From Solirubrobacter taibaiensis (GTDB lineage Bacteria; Actinomycetota; Thermoleophilia; Solirubrobacterales; Solirubrobacteraceae), in assembly GCA_027587225.1 (NCBI GenBank), contig JAPDDQ010000030.1:34799-98798 (forward strand): a stretch of 64,000 bases of DNA, read 5' to 3'. The notes beneath the pieces were generated by a model. That model was not told where the DNA came from. It did no database searches and saw only the letters and a program-made list of their open reading frames with translations. The translations under genes and the position numbers were made by a program. Below, one piece after another: positions 52,083-59,732 of this stretch (its first letter is position 1; each line of letters opens with the position of its first letter).

Positions 52083-52085
52083 TCT
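52080..52085 (+). promoter_or_regulatory. -10-like box of the erm leader transcript
   Basis: TAATCT, 7 bases before the GTG of the leader ORF, the same spacing seen at the PadR gene (TATAGT) and the lipoprotein gene (TACAGT). It overlaps the stop codon of the permease gene. This suggests a separate leaderless transcript for leader plus methyltransferase; no clear -35 was seen. Confidence 0.4.
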
Positions 52086-52092
52086 GTCGCTC

Positions 52093-52119
52093 GTGGGCGC
52101 GTTTTATTACTTCCTCTAG
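52093..52119 (+). CDS. Candidate 8-residue leader peptide of the Erm-like gene
   Basis: GTG then codons for GAFYYFL and TAG: MGAFYYFL. The peptide is almost entirely aromatic and hydrophobic. It lies 10 bases after the permease stop and 68 bases before the methyltransferase start. Short hydrophobic leaders of erm genes (for example those containing IFVI or IAVV) stall ribosomes in the presence of macrolides and free the downstream ribosome binding site; the place, size and composition here fit that role. The last codons (TTC CTC TAG) are part of the stem that covers the downstream ribosome binding site. Not proven to be translated. Confidence 0.55.
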   Translation: MGAFYYFL

Positions 52120-52180
52120 AAGTCCGTCAGTCCCCTGACTCTGGCCGCGCCTGTCTTCGCGCGGCCTCGACTTTCTGAGG
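52113..52180 (+). promoter_or_regulatory. Candidate translational attenuator of the Erm-like gene
   Basis: Outer stem: CCTCTAGAAGTC (52113-52124, end of leader ORF) pairs with GACTTTCTGAGG (52169-52180) with two mismatches, and the pairing includes the GAGG ribosome binding site (52177-52180). Inside it are hairpin GTCAG-TCCC-CTGAC (52126-52139) and a perfect hairpin GGCCGCGC/GCGCGGCC with an 8-base loop (52143-52166). A ribosome paused on the leader would break the outer stem and expose GAGG. Confidence 0.6.
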
Positions 52181-52187
52181 ATGCGCC

Positions 52188-52979
52188 ATGCCCCGCAGGA
52201 CCCCGAGCGACGCGCGTCGGCGCGCGCTCTCCCAGAACTTTCTCCATGACCAACAGGTCGTCGCCGACGTCGTCGCGACCCTCCACCCGCCGCCGGGCGC
52301 CCTGGTCGTCGACCTCGGCGCGGGCGCCGGCGCGCTGACGCAGGCCGTCGCCGCGGGCGGACACCGCGTGCTCGCGGTCGAGCTCGACCCGCACTGGGCG
52401 CGCCACCTGCGCACCCACGCGCCGAGCTGGGGGGCCGTGTCCGTCCAGCACGGCGACGCCCTGCGCGTCCCGTTCCCGGCCGAGCGCTTCCTGGTCGTCT
52501 CCAACGCGCCGTACGCGATCGGCACCAAGCTCGTGCGCCGCCTGCTCACCGACGCGCACGGCCTCACCCGCGCCGTGGTCGTCCTGCAGCGGGAGGCGGC
52601 GTTGCGGCTCGCGGGTGGCGGGCGGTTCGCCGCGTCGTGGGCGCCGTGGTTCGAGCTCACCGTGCACCGCCGCATACCCGCGCGTGCGTTCCGCCCCGTG
52701 CCCTCGGTGGACGGCGCGATCCTGACGATCGTCCCGCGTCCCATCCCGCTGCTCTCGCCCGCCGCCTACCCCGACTACGACGCGTTCCTGCGCGCCGCGT
52801 TCAGTGGCCGCGGCAACACGCTCGCCCGCCGCCTGGGCGTCCGCCCGGCCGCGCTCGACGCGCTCGGCCTGCCCCGCGACGCGACGCCCGGGTCGATCCC
52901 GCCGGAGAGCTACGCGCGCGTCTTCCAATCGGTAGTAGGTTCCGCCCGCTACCTGACGTACGGGGAGGGGTCTCCATGA
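52188..52979 (+). CDS. Erm-like 23S rRNA (adenine-N6) dimethyltransferase
   Basis: 263 residues; GAGG stands 7 bases before ATG. SQNFL (15-19), SAM motif I DLGAGAGALT (42-51), acidic loop VELD (64-67), motif IV NAPY (106-109), and the C-terminal FRPVPSVDGAIL and PLLSP are those of the KsgA/Erm fold. The PVPSVD/PLL stretch and 260-residue size agree with actinobacterial Erm proteins more than with KsgA; motif IV is NAPY instead of NIPY or NLPY. Methylation at A2058 would give macrolide-lincosamide-streptogramin B resistance. Preceded by a leader ORF and hairpins, unlike KsgA genes. Confidence 0.82.
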   Translation: MPRRTPSDARRRALSQNFLHDQQVVADVVATLHPPPGALVVDLGAGAGALTQAVAAGGHRVLAVELDPHWARHLRTHAPSWGAVSVQHGDALRVPFPAERFLVVSNAPYAIGTKLVRRLLTDAHGLTRAVVVLQREAALRLAGGGRFAASWAPWFELTVHRRIPARAFRPVPSVDGAILTIVPRPIPLLSPAAYPDYDAFLRAAFSGRGNTLARRLGVRPAALDALGLPRDATPGSIPPESYARVFQSVVGSARYLTYGEGSP

Positions 52980-54493
52980 AGCGCGTTGTGCTGTTCGCGG
53001 CCATGTTCGTCCTGGCCATCGCGGCTCCGGCGGTCGCCGCCGGCCCGTCACCGGGTGCGTCCGGGATCGGGGACCCGCTGTTCCCCGGCCTCGGCAACGG
53101 CGGGTACGACGTCCAGCACTACGACGTCGACGTCCGCTACGGCCGCGCCTACACCGACCCGGTCGAGGGCAACGTCACGATCCTCGCGCGCGCGAGTCAG
53201 GCCCTCAGCCGCTTCAACCTCGACTTCGCGGGGCGCAGCGTCGGCGGCGTCGTGGTCAACGGCGCGCCCGCCCAGTGGCAGCGGGACGGGTCCGAGCTCG
53301 TGATCGCGCCGCGCAAGGCGATCGCGAAGGGCGCGCTGTTCGTCGTCACCGTCTCGAAGTTCGTCGCGGTGCCGACCGTGCCGGGCGACGACCCGACCTC
53401 GACCGCGCTGTTCATCCACACGTCCGGCACGGCCACCGCGCCGCAGCCGGACCTCGCGCGCTACTTCCTGCCGTCCAACGACCACCCGCGCGACAAGGCC
53501 AGCTTCGACTTCCGCTTCGACGTGCCGGCCGGCCTCACGGCCGTCGCCAACGGCGTCCCGCTCGCGAAGTGGACGAGCGGCGGGCGCACGCACTCCGTCT
53601 TCGTCCAGCGCCAGCCGATGGCCACCGAGCTGATCCAGATGGCGGTCGGCGACTACGACATCACCTACGAGGGTTTCCACAACGGCGTCCTCCTGCGCGA
53701 GGTCACGGCCAAGCCGCTGACGCCGAAGTACCTGCCGCTGCTCGACCCCACGCGCTCCCAGCTCGACTGGATGAAGGCGCGGGCCGGCGCCTACCCGTTC
53801 GACCTCTACGGGTCGCTGGTGATCGAGGCCGACCTGGGCTTCGCGCTGGAGACGCAGACGCTCGAGCTGATCGACACCTCCTGGTACGAGGACTACGGCC
53901 AGGGCACGTGGGATGCGACGCTCCTGCACGAGCTGAGCCACATGTGGTTCGGCGACTCCGTCGCGCCCTACGCGTGGAGCGACCTGTGGCTCAACGAGGG
54001 CCACGCGAGCTGGTACGAGTTCACCTGGGGCGAGGAGAACGGCGTGCTCGAGGAGGACACCGAGGGCTACCCGGACGACACCGGCTACGCGACGCTCGAC
54101 GAGCTGATGAAGGCCGTCTACGCGCACGGCGACGAGTGGCGGGCGGAGAGCGGACCGGTCGCGGCGCCGTCGAGCGCCGACGAGCTGTTCGCCTTCCAGC
54201 GCTACCACGGCGGCGCGCTCGTGCTCTACGCGCTGCGGCAGAAGGTCGGCAACGCCGCTTTCCTGCGGATCGAACGCGCCTACCCGGCCCGCTTCAAGGA
54301 TCGCTCGGTGACCACGGACGACTTCATCGCGCTCGCCGCGGAGGTCTCCGGTCGCCGCGACGTCGTGCCGTTCCTGCGCGAGTGGGTGTACGGCGCGAAG
54401 ACGCCGCCGATGCCCGGCCACCCGGACTGGACCGTCAACGACCCGGCGACGCAGCGCACGCTCACGACCCCGAACAGGAGGGCTCGCAAGTAA
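52976..54493 (+). CDS. Secreted M1-family zinc metallopeptidase
   Basis: 505 residues. Signal peptide (RVVLFAAMFVLAIAAPAVA, cleavage near 22). An N-terminal beta-sandwich (about 40-215) is followed by the catalytic domain with HELSH (318-322) and the third zinc ligand Glu341 in WLNEG, i.e. HExxH-X18-E. The aminopeptidase GxMEN region is replaced by FALETQTLELID, still with Glu. The short C-terminal part lacks the large helical domain of PepN. ATG overlaps the erm stop (ATGA 52976-52979), so it is made with the methyltransferase; the link is not obvious. Confidence 0.87.
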   Translation: MKRVVLFAAMFVLAIAAPAVAAGPSPGASGIGDPLFPGLGNGGYDVQHYDVDVRYGRAYTDPVEGNVTILARASQALSRFNLDFAGRSVGGVVVNGAPAQWQRDGSELVIAPRKAIAKGALFVVTVSKFVAVPTVPGDDPTSTALFIHTSGTATAPQPDLARYFLPSNDHPRDKASFDFRFDVPAGLTAVANGVPLAKWTSGGRTHSVFVQRQPMATELIQMAVGDYDITYEGFHNGVLLREVTAKPLTPKYLPLLDPTRSQLDWMKARAGAYPFDLYGSLVIEADLGFALETQTLELIDTSWYEDYGQGTWDATLLHELSHMWFGDSVAPYAWSDLWLNEGHASWYEFTWGEENGVLEEDTEGYPDDTGYATLDELMKAVYAHGDEWRAESGPVAAPSSADELFAFQRYHGGALVLYALRQKVGNAAFLRIERAYPARFKDRSVTTDDFIALAAEVSGRRDVVPFLREWVYGAKTPPMPGHPDWTVNDPATQRTLTTPNRRARK

Positions 54494-54523
54494 CTCCGAC
54501 CGCATTGGTAGGCTTTCAGGGCG

Positions 54524-55006
54524 ATGATCTTCACCACGAAGGCCGAATACGGGGTGCGGATGCTGATCCAGCTCGGCCGCCAGGGCACGGGGCATCCCGT
54601 GTCCCTGAAGGCGATTGCCGAGGCGGAGAACCTCCCCCTGGCGTACTGCGAGCGGATCGCTGCGCTTCTGAAGAAGCACGGCCTCGTGGTGTCCACCCGC
54701 GGCGCCCACGGCGGCTACGTGCTGGCCAAGCCCGCGGAGGAGATCACGATGGACCAGGCGGTGCTCGCGCTCGAGGGCGCGATCGCGCCGATGGACTGCT
54801 TCCTCGACGACCATGACGGGCGTGTCCAGTGCTCCCACGGCACGGACGCCGGCGCCTGCGCGACCAAGCTGTTGTGGACGCGGGTGCAGCTGGGCGTGAT
54901 CCGCTCACTGCAGAAGACGACGCTGGCGGAGCTGATCGAGTTCGACTCGCGCCCCGGCATCGGTGCTCCCAGCGCCGCTCCCGCGATCACTGTGACGACT
55001 CACTAA
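54524..55006 (+). CDS. Rrf2-family Fe-S sensing regulator, IscR/SufR-like
   Basis: 160 residues. Winged helix at the N-terminus (KAEYGVRMLIQLG, LAYCERIAALLKKHGLV, wing STRGAHGGYVLAKP). Three Cys in MDCFLDD, VQCSHGT and GACATK (about 94-114) have the spacing of cluster-binding Rrf2 proteins (IscR, SufR). It probably represses the suf genes that follow 8 bases downstream when its cluster is loaded. A -10-like TAGGCT (54509-54514) is 9 bases before ATG. Confidence 0.88.
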   Translation: MIFTTKAEYGVRMLIQLGRQGTGHPVSLKAIAEAENLPLAYCERIAALLKKHGLVVSTRGAHGGYVLAKPAEEITMDQAVLALEGAIAPMDCFLDDHDGRVQCSHGTDAGACATKLLWTRVQLGVIRSLQKTTLAELIEFDSRPGIGAPSAAPAITVTTH

Positions 55007-55013
55007 GGAACCA

Positions 55014-55781
55014 ATGGGCGAGCTCCAGATCAAGAACCTGCACGTTTCCGCTGCGGACAAGCAGATCCTCAAGGGGGTCGACCTGCACGTCCGCTCCGGT
55101 GAGTTCCACGCGCTGATGGGCCCGAACGGCTCCGGCAAGTCCACGCTCGCGAACGCGATCATGGGTCACCCGAACTTCGAGGTGACCGAAGGCCAGATCC
55201 TGTTCAACGGTGAGGACATCACCGAGGCCGACCCGGACGAGCGCGCCCGTGCGGGCCTGTTCATGGCGTTCCAGTACCCGGTCGCCATCCCGGGTGTGAC
55301 CGTCGCGAAGTACCTGCGCATGGTCATGAACGCGCACCGCGAGGGCCGCGGCGAGCAGGCCATCTCGCTCAAGGACTTCCGCAAGACGGTCGAAGCCGCG
55401 ATGGAGCTCACGAAGGTGCCGAAGGAGTTCTCCTCGCGCTACCTCAACGACGGGTTCTCCGGCGGCGAGAAGAAGCGCATGGAGATGCTCCAGCTCGCGC
55501 TCACCAAGCCGGCGCTCGCGGTCCTCGACGAGACCGACTCGGGCCTGGACATCGACGCGCTCAACACCGTCGCCGCCGCCGTGAACACGGTCTCGCAGGA
55601 GACGAACATGGGCGTGCTGATCATCACCCATTACCAGCGCATCCTGCACATCGTGCAGCCCCAGTTCGTGCACATCATGTTCGAGGGCCGGATCGTCAAG
55701 GAAGGCGGCCCGGAGCTCGTCACCGTGCTCGAAGAGAAGGGCTACGGCTGGATTCGCGACGAAGTCGCGGCGGCCGCCTGA
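55014..55781 (+). CDS. sufC: Fe-S assembly ATPase SufC
   Basis: 255 residues. Walker A GPNGSGKST (about 38-46), the SufC-specific stretch LFMAFQYPVAIPGV, signature FSGGEKKRMEML, Walker B AVLDETDSGLDIDAL and H-loop ITHYQRIL. Normally SufC drives the SufBCD scaffold; no sufB or sufD lies here, so these must be elsewhere. Its TGA overlaps the sufS ATG (TGATG, 55779-55783). A GGAA stretch lies shortly before ATG. Confidence 0.94.
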   Translation: MGELQIKNLHVSAADKQILKGVDLHVRSGEFHALMGPNGSGKSTLANAIMGHPNFEVTEGQILFNGEDITEADPDERARAGLFMAFQYPVAIPGVTVAKYLRMVMNAHREGRGEQAISLKDFRKTVEAAMELTKVPKEFSSRYLNDGFSGGEKKRMEMLQLALTKPALAVLDETDSGLDIDALNTVAAAVNTVSQETNMGVLIITHYQRILHIVQPQFVHIMFEGRIVKEGGPELVTVLEEKGYGWIRDEVAAAA

Positions 55782-56977
55782 TGTCGCTGGCGGTCCCCAC
55801 GTCCTCCGAGTTCCCGACCCTCGCGCGCGAGGGCCTGGTGTATCTCGACACCGCGGCCACCTCGCAGACCGTGCGGCCGGCGCTGGAGGCGATGGACCGC
55901 TACTACGAGACCTACCGCGCCTCGATCCACCGCGGCATCTACGCGATCGCCACGGAGGCCACGGACGCGTACGAGCTCGCGCGCGAGCGCGTGGCGCGGT
56001 TCACGAATTCCACGGTCGGCGAGACCGTGTTCACGAAGAACGCGACCGAGGCGATCAACCTGGTCGCGTACTCGTGGGGCCGCGCGAACGTCGGCCCGGA
56101 CGATCTCGTGGTGCTCTCCCAGATGGAGCACCACGCCAACATCGTCCCGTGGCAGCTGCTCGGCTGCCGGCTCGCGTACATCCCGATGGGCGACGACGGG
56201 GTGCTGGACCTCGACGCGTACGACGCGCTGCTCGAGCAGGGCCCGAAGCTCGTCGCGGTCGCGCACGTCTCCAACGTCGTCGGGACGATCAACCCGGTCG
56301 CGGAGATGGTGTCCCGGGCGCATGCGGCGGGAGCCGTCGTCCTGGTGGACGGCGCCCAGGCCGTGCCGTCGCTGCCGGTCGACATCGCCGAGCTCGACGC
56401 CGACTTCTACGTCTGGACCGGGCACAAGGCCTACGGGCCGACCGGGATCGGCGTGCTGCACGGCCGGCGCTCGATCCTGGAGGCGATGCCGCCGTTCCTG
56501 GGCGGCGGGCACATGATCGCCCGGGTCGGCGACTTCGAGTCCACCTGGGCCGAGCCGCCGACGCGCTTCGAGGCGGGCACGATGCCGATCGCCGAGGCGA
56601 TCGGGCTCGGCGAGGCCGTCGAGTGGCTGGCTGCCATCGGCATGGAGCACGTGCGCGAGCACGGGCGTGACGTCACGGCGTACGCGCTCGAGCGGCTCGC
56701 AGAGGTGCCCGGGCTGTCGATCCACGGGCCGGCGGATGCCGACGCGCGCGGCTCGCTCATCTCGTTCGCGCTGGACACCGCGCACCCGCACGACGTGGCC
56801 GAGATCCTCGGCCGCGAGGGCGTGTGCGTGCGCGCCGGCCATCACTGCGCGCAGCCGCTGATGCGGCGGCTCGGCGTTCCGGCTTCCACGCGCGCATCGT
56901 TCGCCGTCCACGCCACGCGCGAGGACGTCGACCGGCTCATCGACGCCCTCGGCACGGTTCAGGAGATCTTCGCTTAG
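55781..56977 (+). CDS. sufS: Cysteine desulfurase SufS
   Basis: 398 residues. Pyridoxal phosphate Lys in TGHKAYGPTGIG, His in SQMEHHANIVPW, and the catalytic Cys in CVRAGHHCAQPLM near the C-terminus (about 355), the group II (SufS/CsdA) pattern. It takes sulfur from cysteine and passes it as persulfide to SufU, the next gene. First residues MSLAVPTSSEFPTL follow directly on the SufC stop with one base shared. Confidence 0.94.
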   Translation: MSLAVPTSSEFPTLAREGLVYLDTAATSQTVRPALEAMDRYYETYRASIHRGIYAIATEATDAYELARERVARFTNSTVGETVFTKNATEAINLVAYSWGRANVGPDDLVVLSQMEHHANIVPWQLLGCRLAYIPMGDDGVLDLDAYDALLEQGPKLVAVAHVSNVVGTINPVAEMVSRAHAAGAVVLVDGAQAVPSLPVDIAELDADFYVWTGHKAYGPTGIGVLHGRRSILEAMPPFLGGGHMIARVGDFESTWAEPPTRFEAGTMPIAEAIGLGEAVEWLAAIGMEHVREHGRDVTAYALERLAEVPGLSIHGPADADARGSLISFALDTAHPHDVAEILGREGVCVRAGHHCAQPLMRRLGVPASTRASFAVHATREDVDRLIDALGTVQEIFA

Positions 56978-56980
56978 ACC

Positions 56981-57367
56981 ATGGACGACCTGTATCGCGA
57001 GAACATCCTCGAGCACTACAAGCGCCCGCATCACTGGGGTGAGCTCGAGGATCCCGACATGGAGTTCTTCGACACGAACCCGCTGTGCGGGGACGAGCTG
57101 AAGGTGCAGATGAAGGTCGCGGACGGGAAGGTCTCGGAGGTCGCCTTCTCCGGCCACGGGTGCGCGATCTCCCAGGCCGCGGCCTCGATGACCTCCGACG
57201 AGCTGATCGGGATGCCGGTCGAGCAACTGCTCGAGCTCGATCGTGAGTTCGTGCTCGACCTGTTGGGGATCGACATCTCGGCGACGCGCATCAAGTGCGC
57301 GCTGCTGTCGCTGAAGGTCATCAAGTCCGCGGGCCTGGGGCACGCGGCATCCTGGGAAGCCGCTTAG
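56981..57367 (+). CDS. sufU: SufU zinc-dependent sulfur acceptor
   Basis: 128 residues. Zinc/sulfur ligands: Cys in NPLCGDEL (with Asp43-type Asp), Cys in GHGCAISQA, and Cys in IKCALLSLKV; the sequence between them matches SufU (Bacillus, Mycobacterium) with its insertion before the third Cys rather than IscU. It accepts persulfide from SufS. Begins 3 bases after sufS. Last gene of the operon; it converges directly on the small basic protein gene (57368). Confidence 0.93.
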   Translation: MDDLYRENILEHYKRPHHWGELEDPDMEFFDTNPLCGDELKVQMKVADGKVSEVAFSGHGCAISQAAASMTSDELIGMPVEQLLELDREFVLDLLGIDISATRIKCALLSLKVIKSAGLGHAASWEAA

Positions 57368-57505
57368 CTAACGGCCACCGCGGTGCTGCTGCTTCGGCAT
57401 CTGCCGGGGCACCGGGTTCATGGCCGGGCGCGGCGCGCGCTTGGGCGGCAGCATCGGACGCTTCGTCGTCGGCTTCTTGGACGAGGCCGAGGGTTGGCGT
57501 TGCAT
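57368..57505 (-). CDS. Small, very basic Pro/Lys/Arg-rich protein, 45 residues
   Basis: Starts MQRQPSASSKKPTTK at ATG 57505 with a strong AAGGAG box 9 bases upstream, ends at TAG 57368-57370. About one third of residues are Lys, Arg or His and many are Pro; no hydrophobic core, so disordered and probably nucleic-acid or ribosome binding (inference). It starts in an unusually AT-rich patch (57500-57535). Its stop abuts the sufU stop on the other strand. No family recognised. Confidence 0.55.
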   Translation of the reverse strand: MQRQPSASSKKPTTKRPMLPPKRAPRPAMNPVPRQMPKQQHRGGR

Positions 57506-57630
57506 ATAGAGACGCTCCTTGGAAAAGAGATTTCCGTACCGGGGACTACCAGGCAGATGGAGGTGCGTCAGAGAATGATCATGCGTCGGAGCGTACGCGC
57601 CCGATGACGTGATCGGGGTGCGGGCAGCCG

Positions 57631-57636
57631 TACAGT
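57631..57636 (+). promoter_or_regulatory. -10-like box of the lipoprotein gene
   Basis: TACAGT, exactly 7 bases before ATG 57644, implying that transcription starts at or next to the start codon (leaderless mRNA). Confidence 0.45.
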
Positions 57637-57643
57637 GGCTTGC

Positions 57644-58177
57644 ATGAAGCTGATGCCGTTGGTCGTGGTCCTCTGTCTCGCGCTGTTCGCCTGTGGTGGT
57701 GAAGACGAGCCCGCCGCCGAGCCGCAGCGCCCCGCCTCGACAACCACGCCCGCGCCCGAGGCGACGGAGTCGACCGCCAGCGACGACACCAACAGCGCCG
57801 GCGGCGAGGAAGAGGTCCGCGAGATGTTCACGGACTACACCAAGGCGCTCGGGGACCGCGACTGGGAAGAGGCCTGCGAGCACCTCGCGCCGGAGACGAC
57901 CGACAAGCTCAAGGCCAACATCGCGCAGCTCGGCCTCACCGACGCGCCGGACGACTGCGTGGGCCTGATGGGGGCCCTGTACGCGCAGATCGACAAGGAC
58001 CCGACGGCGAAGAAGACGATCGACGACATCACGCAGACGGCCAAGGTCTCCGAGGTGAAGATCGACGGCGACACCGCCACCGTGAGCTGGAGCGCGCAGG
58101 TCAACGGCACCGACACGCCCGTCACGCAGACGGCCCGCATAATCGACGGTGAGTGGAAGCTCATCGACGTGAACTAG
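57644..58177 (+). CDS. Lipoprotein of unknown function
   Basis: 177 residues. Signal with lipobox LFAC (Cys18 region: LCLALFACGG), then an acidic Pro/Thr/Ala linker to about 55, then a globular domain of about 120 residues with the NTF2-like or DUF4878-like pattern: helix REMFTDYTKALGDRDWEEACEHL, and final strands VSEVKIDGDTATVSW and GEWKLIDVN. Such domains are common in actinobacterial surface lipoproteins. The 3' end overlaps the GAF kinase gene by 25 bases in another frame. Confidence 0.83.
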   Translation: MKLMPLVVVLCLALFACGGEDEPAAEPQRPASTTTPAPEATESTASDDTNSAGGEEEVREMFTDYTKALGDRDWEEACEHLAPETTDKLKANIAQLGLTDAPDDCVGLMGALYAQIDKDPTAKKTIDDITQTAKVSEVKIDGDTATVSWSAQVNGTDTPVTQTARIIDGEWKLIDVN

Positions 58178-59388
58178 AAGGCGCGCTCGAGCGCGAGAGC
58201 GCCACCCGGGAGATCCTCGAGGTCCTCGGGCGCTGTGCGTTCGAGCTCGAGCCCGTGTTCGAGACCGTGCTCGGCCAGGCCGTGCGGCTGTGCCGCGCGG
58301 ACGCGGGTCTGATCTACGTGCTCGACGGCGACGCCTACCGGGTGGAGGTCGCGCTCGGCGCCTCCCAGGCCTACCGCGACTACATCAGCGGCGTGCCGAT
58401 CGAGGCGGGGTCGGGGACGTTGGTGGGCCGGGTGGGGGCGGAGCGCCGGACGGTGCAGATCCTGGACGCGCCCGCGGACCCCAACTACACGATGTCGCGC
58501 GCGATCGAGCTCGGCGGCTTCCGCACGATGCTCGGCGTGCCGATGCTCGACGGCGAGCGCGTGCTCGGCGTGATCGTCCTCTGGCGCGAGACCGTGGACC
58601 CGTTCGACGAGGCCACGGTGGAGCTCGTGACGACGTTCGCCGCGCAGGGCGTGATCGCGATCCAGAACGTGCAGACGGCGCGCGAGCTGGAGGTGGCATC
58701 CGGGCACAAGTCCGCGTTCCTGGCCTCGATGTCGCATGAGCTGCGGACGCCGCTGAACGCGGTCATCGGCTTCTCGGACGTGCTGCTCGACGAGCTGTTC
58801 GGCTCTTTGAACGAGCGCCAGTCCGAGTACGTGCGCGACATCCGGGACTCCGGCCAGCACCTGCTGGAGCTGATCAACGAGATCCTCGACCTGAGCAAGG
58901 TGGAGGCAGGGCGGATGGAGCTCGAGCCGGCCTCGGTCGTGCTGCCGGACCTGCTCGAAGCCGGGCTGGCGCTGGTCCGCGAGCGGGCGGCGCGCCAGGC
59001 GCTGACGGTGACGTTGGACATCGGCGAGGGTGTGGGGCTGGTGTGGGGTGACGAGGTCAAGCTCAAGCAGGTCGTCGTGAACCTGCTCACGAACGCGGTC
59101 AAGTTCACGCCCTCGGGCGGGTCGGTGGCCGTGACCGCGTGGCTGGAGGGCGAGGACGCGGTCGTGCTCGTGCGCGACTCCGGGATCGGGATCGCGGTGG
59201 AGGATCAGACGCGGATCTTCGAGGCCTTCCAGCGCGGCGACCGGCGCGTCTCCACCGAGGGCACGGGCCTCGGCCTCACGCTGTCCAAGCGCTTCGTCGA
59301 GCTGCACGGCGGGCGGATCTGGGTCGACTCCGCGGTGGGGGCGGGCAGCACGTTCGGGTTCGCGATCCCGGTGGGGACGCCGCTATGA
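58153..59388 (+). CDS. Soluble GAF-domain histidine kinase
   Basis: 411 residues from GTG. Short helix, GAF (about 25-180, with ILDAPADPNYT and GVPMLDGERVLGVI), coiled linker, His box ASMSHELRTPLNAV (His195), N-box NLLTNAVKFTP, G1 DSGIGI, G2 GTGLGLTLSKRF. No membrane segment or signal. Its stop overlaps the ATG of the lone receiver gene (ATGA). Together with the two following receiver genes it forms a phosphorelay-type operon sensing an internal ligand. Confidence 0.9.
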   Translation: MEAHRRELEGALERESATREILEVLGRCAFELEPVFETVLGQAVRLCRADAGLIYVLDGDAYRVEVALGASQAYRDYISGVPIEAGSGTLVGRVGAERRTVQILDAPADPNYTMSRAIELGGFRTMLGVPMLDGERVLGVIVLWRETVDPFDEATVELVTTFAAQGVIAIQNVQTARELEVASGHKSAFLASMSHELRTPLNAVIGFSDVLLDELFGSLNERQSEYVRDIRDSGQHLLELINEILDLSKVEAGRMELEPASVVLPDLLEAGLALVRERAARQALTVTLDIGEGVGLVWGDEVKLKQVVVNLLTNAVKFTPSGGSVAVTAWLEGEDAVVLVRDSGIGIAVEDQTRIFEAFQRGDRRVSTEGTGLGLTLSKRFVELHGGRIWVDSAVGAGSTFGFAIPVGTPL

Positions 59389-59732
59389 GGGTGCTCGTGG
59401 TCGAGGACAACGAACGCAACCTCAAGCTCGCGCGGGACGTGCTGTCGCACGCGGGGTGCGACGTGGTCGGCGCCGGGTCGGGAGAAGAGGCCTTGGCGTT
59501 GGCGGCGGGGGTGGACGTGATCCTGATGGACATCAACCTGCCGGGAATGAACGGCGTCGAGGCGCTGGCGGCGCTCCGGGCCGCGGGCGTGAGCGTGCCC
59601 GTCGCGGCGTTCACCGCACACGCGATGCACGACGACCGCGACCGGCTGCTCGCCGCGGGCTTCGACGGCTACATCGAGAAGCCCGTCGACGTCCGCGCGT
59701 TGCCCGGCCAGGTCCAGGCGCTGCTGTCGTGA
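59385..59732 (+). CDS. Stand-alone receiver (CheY-like) protein
   Basis: 115 residues, receiver only: Glu7/Asp8, phospho-acceptor Asp49 in LMDINLPG, Thr in FTAHAM and Lys99 in YIEKPV. No output domain, so it may relay phosphate within the operon or act by protein binding, as DivK and CheY do. Overlaps the kinase gene by ATGA and the next gene by GTGA. Confidence 0.9.
   Translation: MRVLVVEDNERNLKLARDVLSHAGCDVVGAGSGEEALALAAGVDVILMDINLPGMNGVEALAALRAAGVSVPVAAFTAHAMHDDRDRLLAAGFDGYIEKPVDVRALPGQVQALLS

Noticed and set aside
52083..52187. Reading the erm upstream hairpins as the terminator of the permease gene
   Set aside because: The GC hairpin is followed by TCGACTTTCTGAGG, not a T-run, and its position and the pairing with the ribosome binding site fit attenuation better, though both could hold.
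52188..52979. Calling this gene ksgA (16S rRNA dimethyltransferase)
   Set aside because: The conserved C-terminal PVPSVD/PLL pattern, NAPY motif, leader ORF and drug-exporter context favour an Erm-like enzyme; KsgA cannot be fully excluded without a phylogeny.
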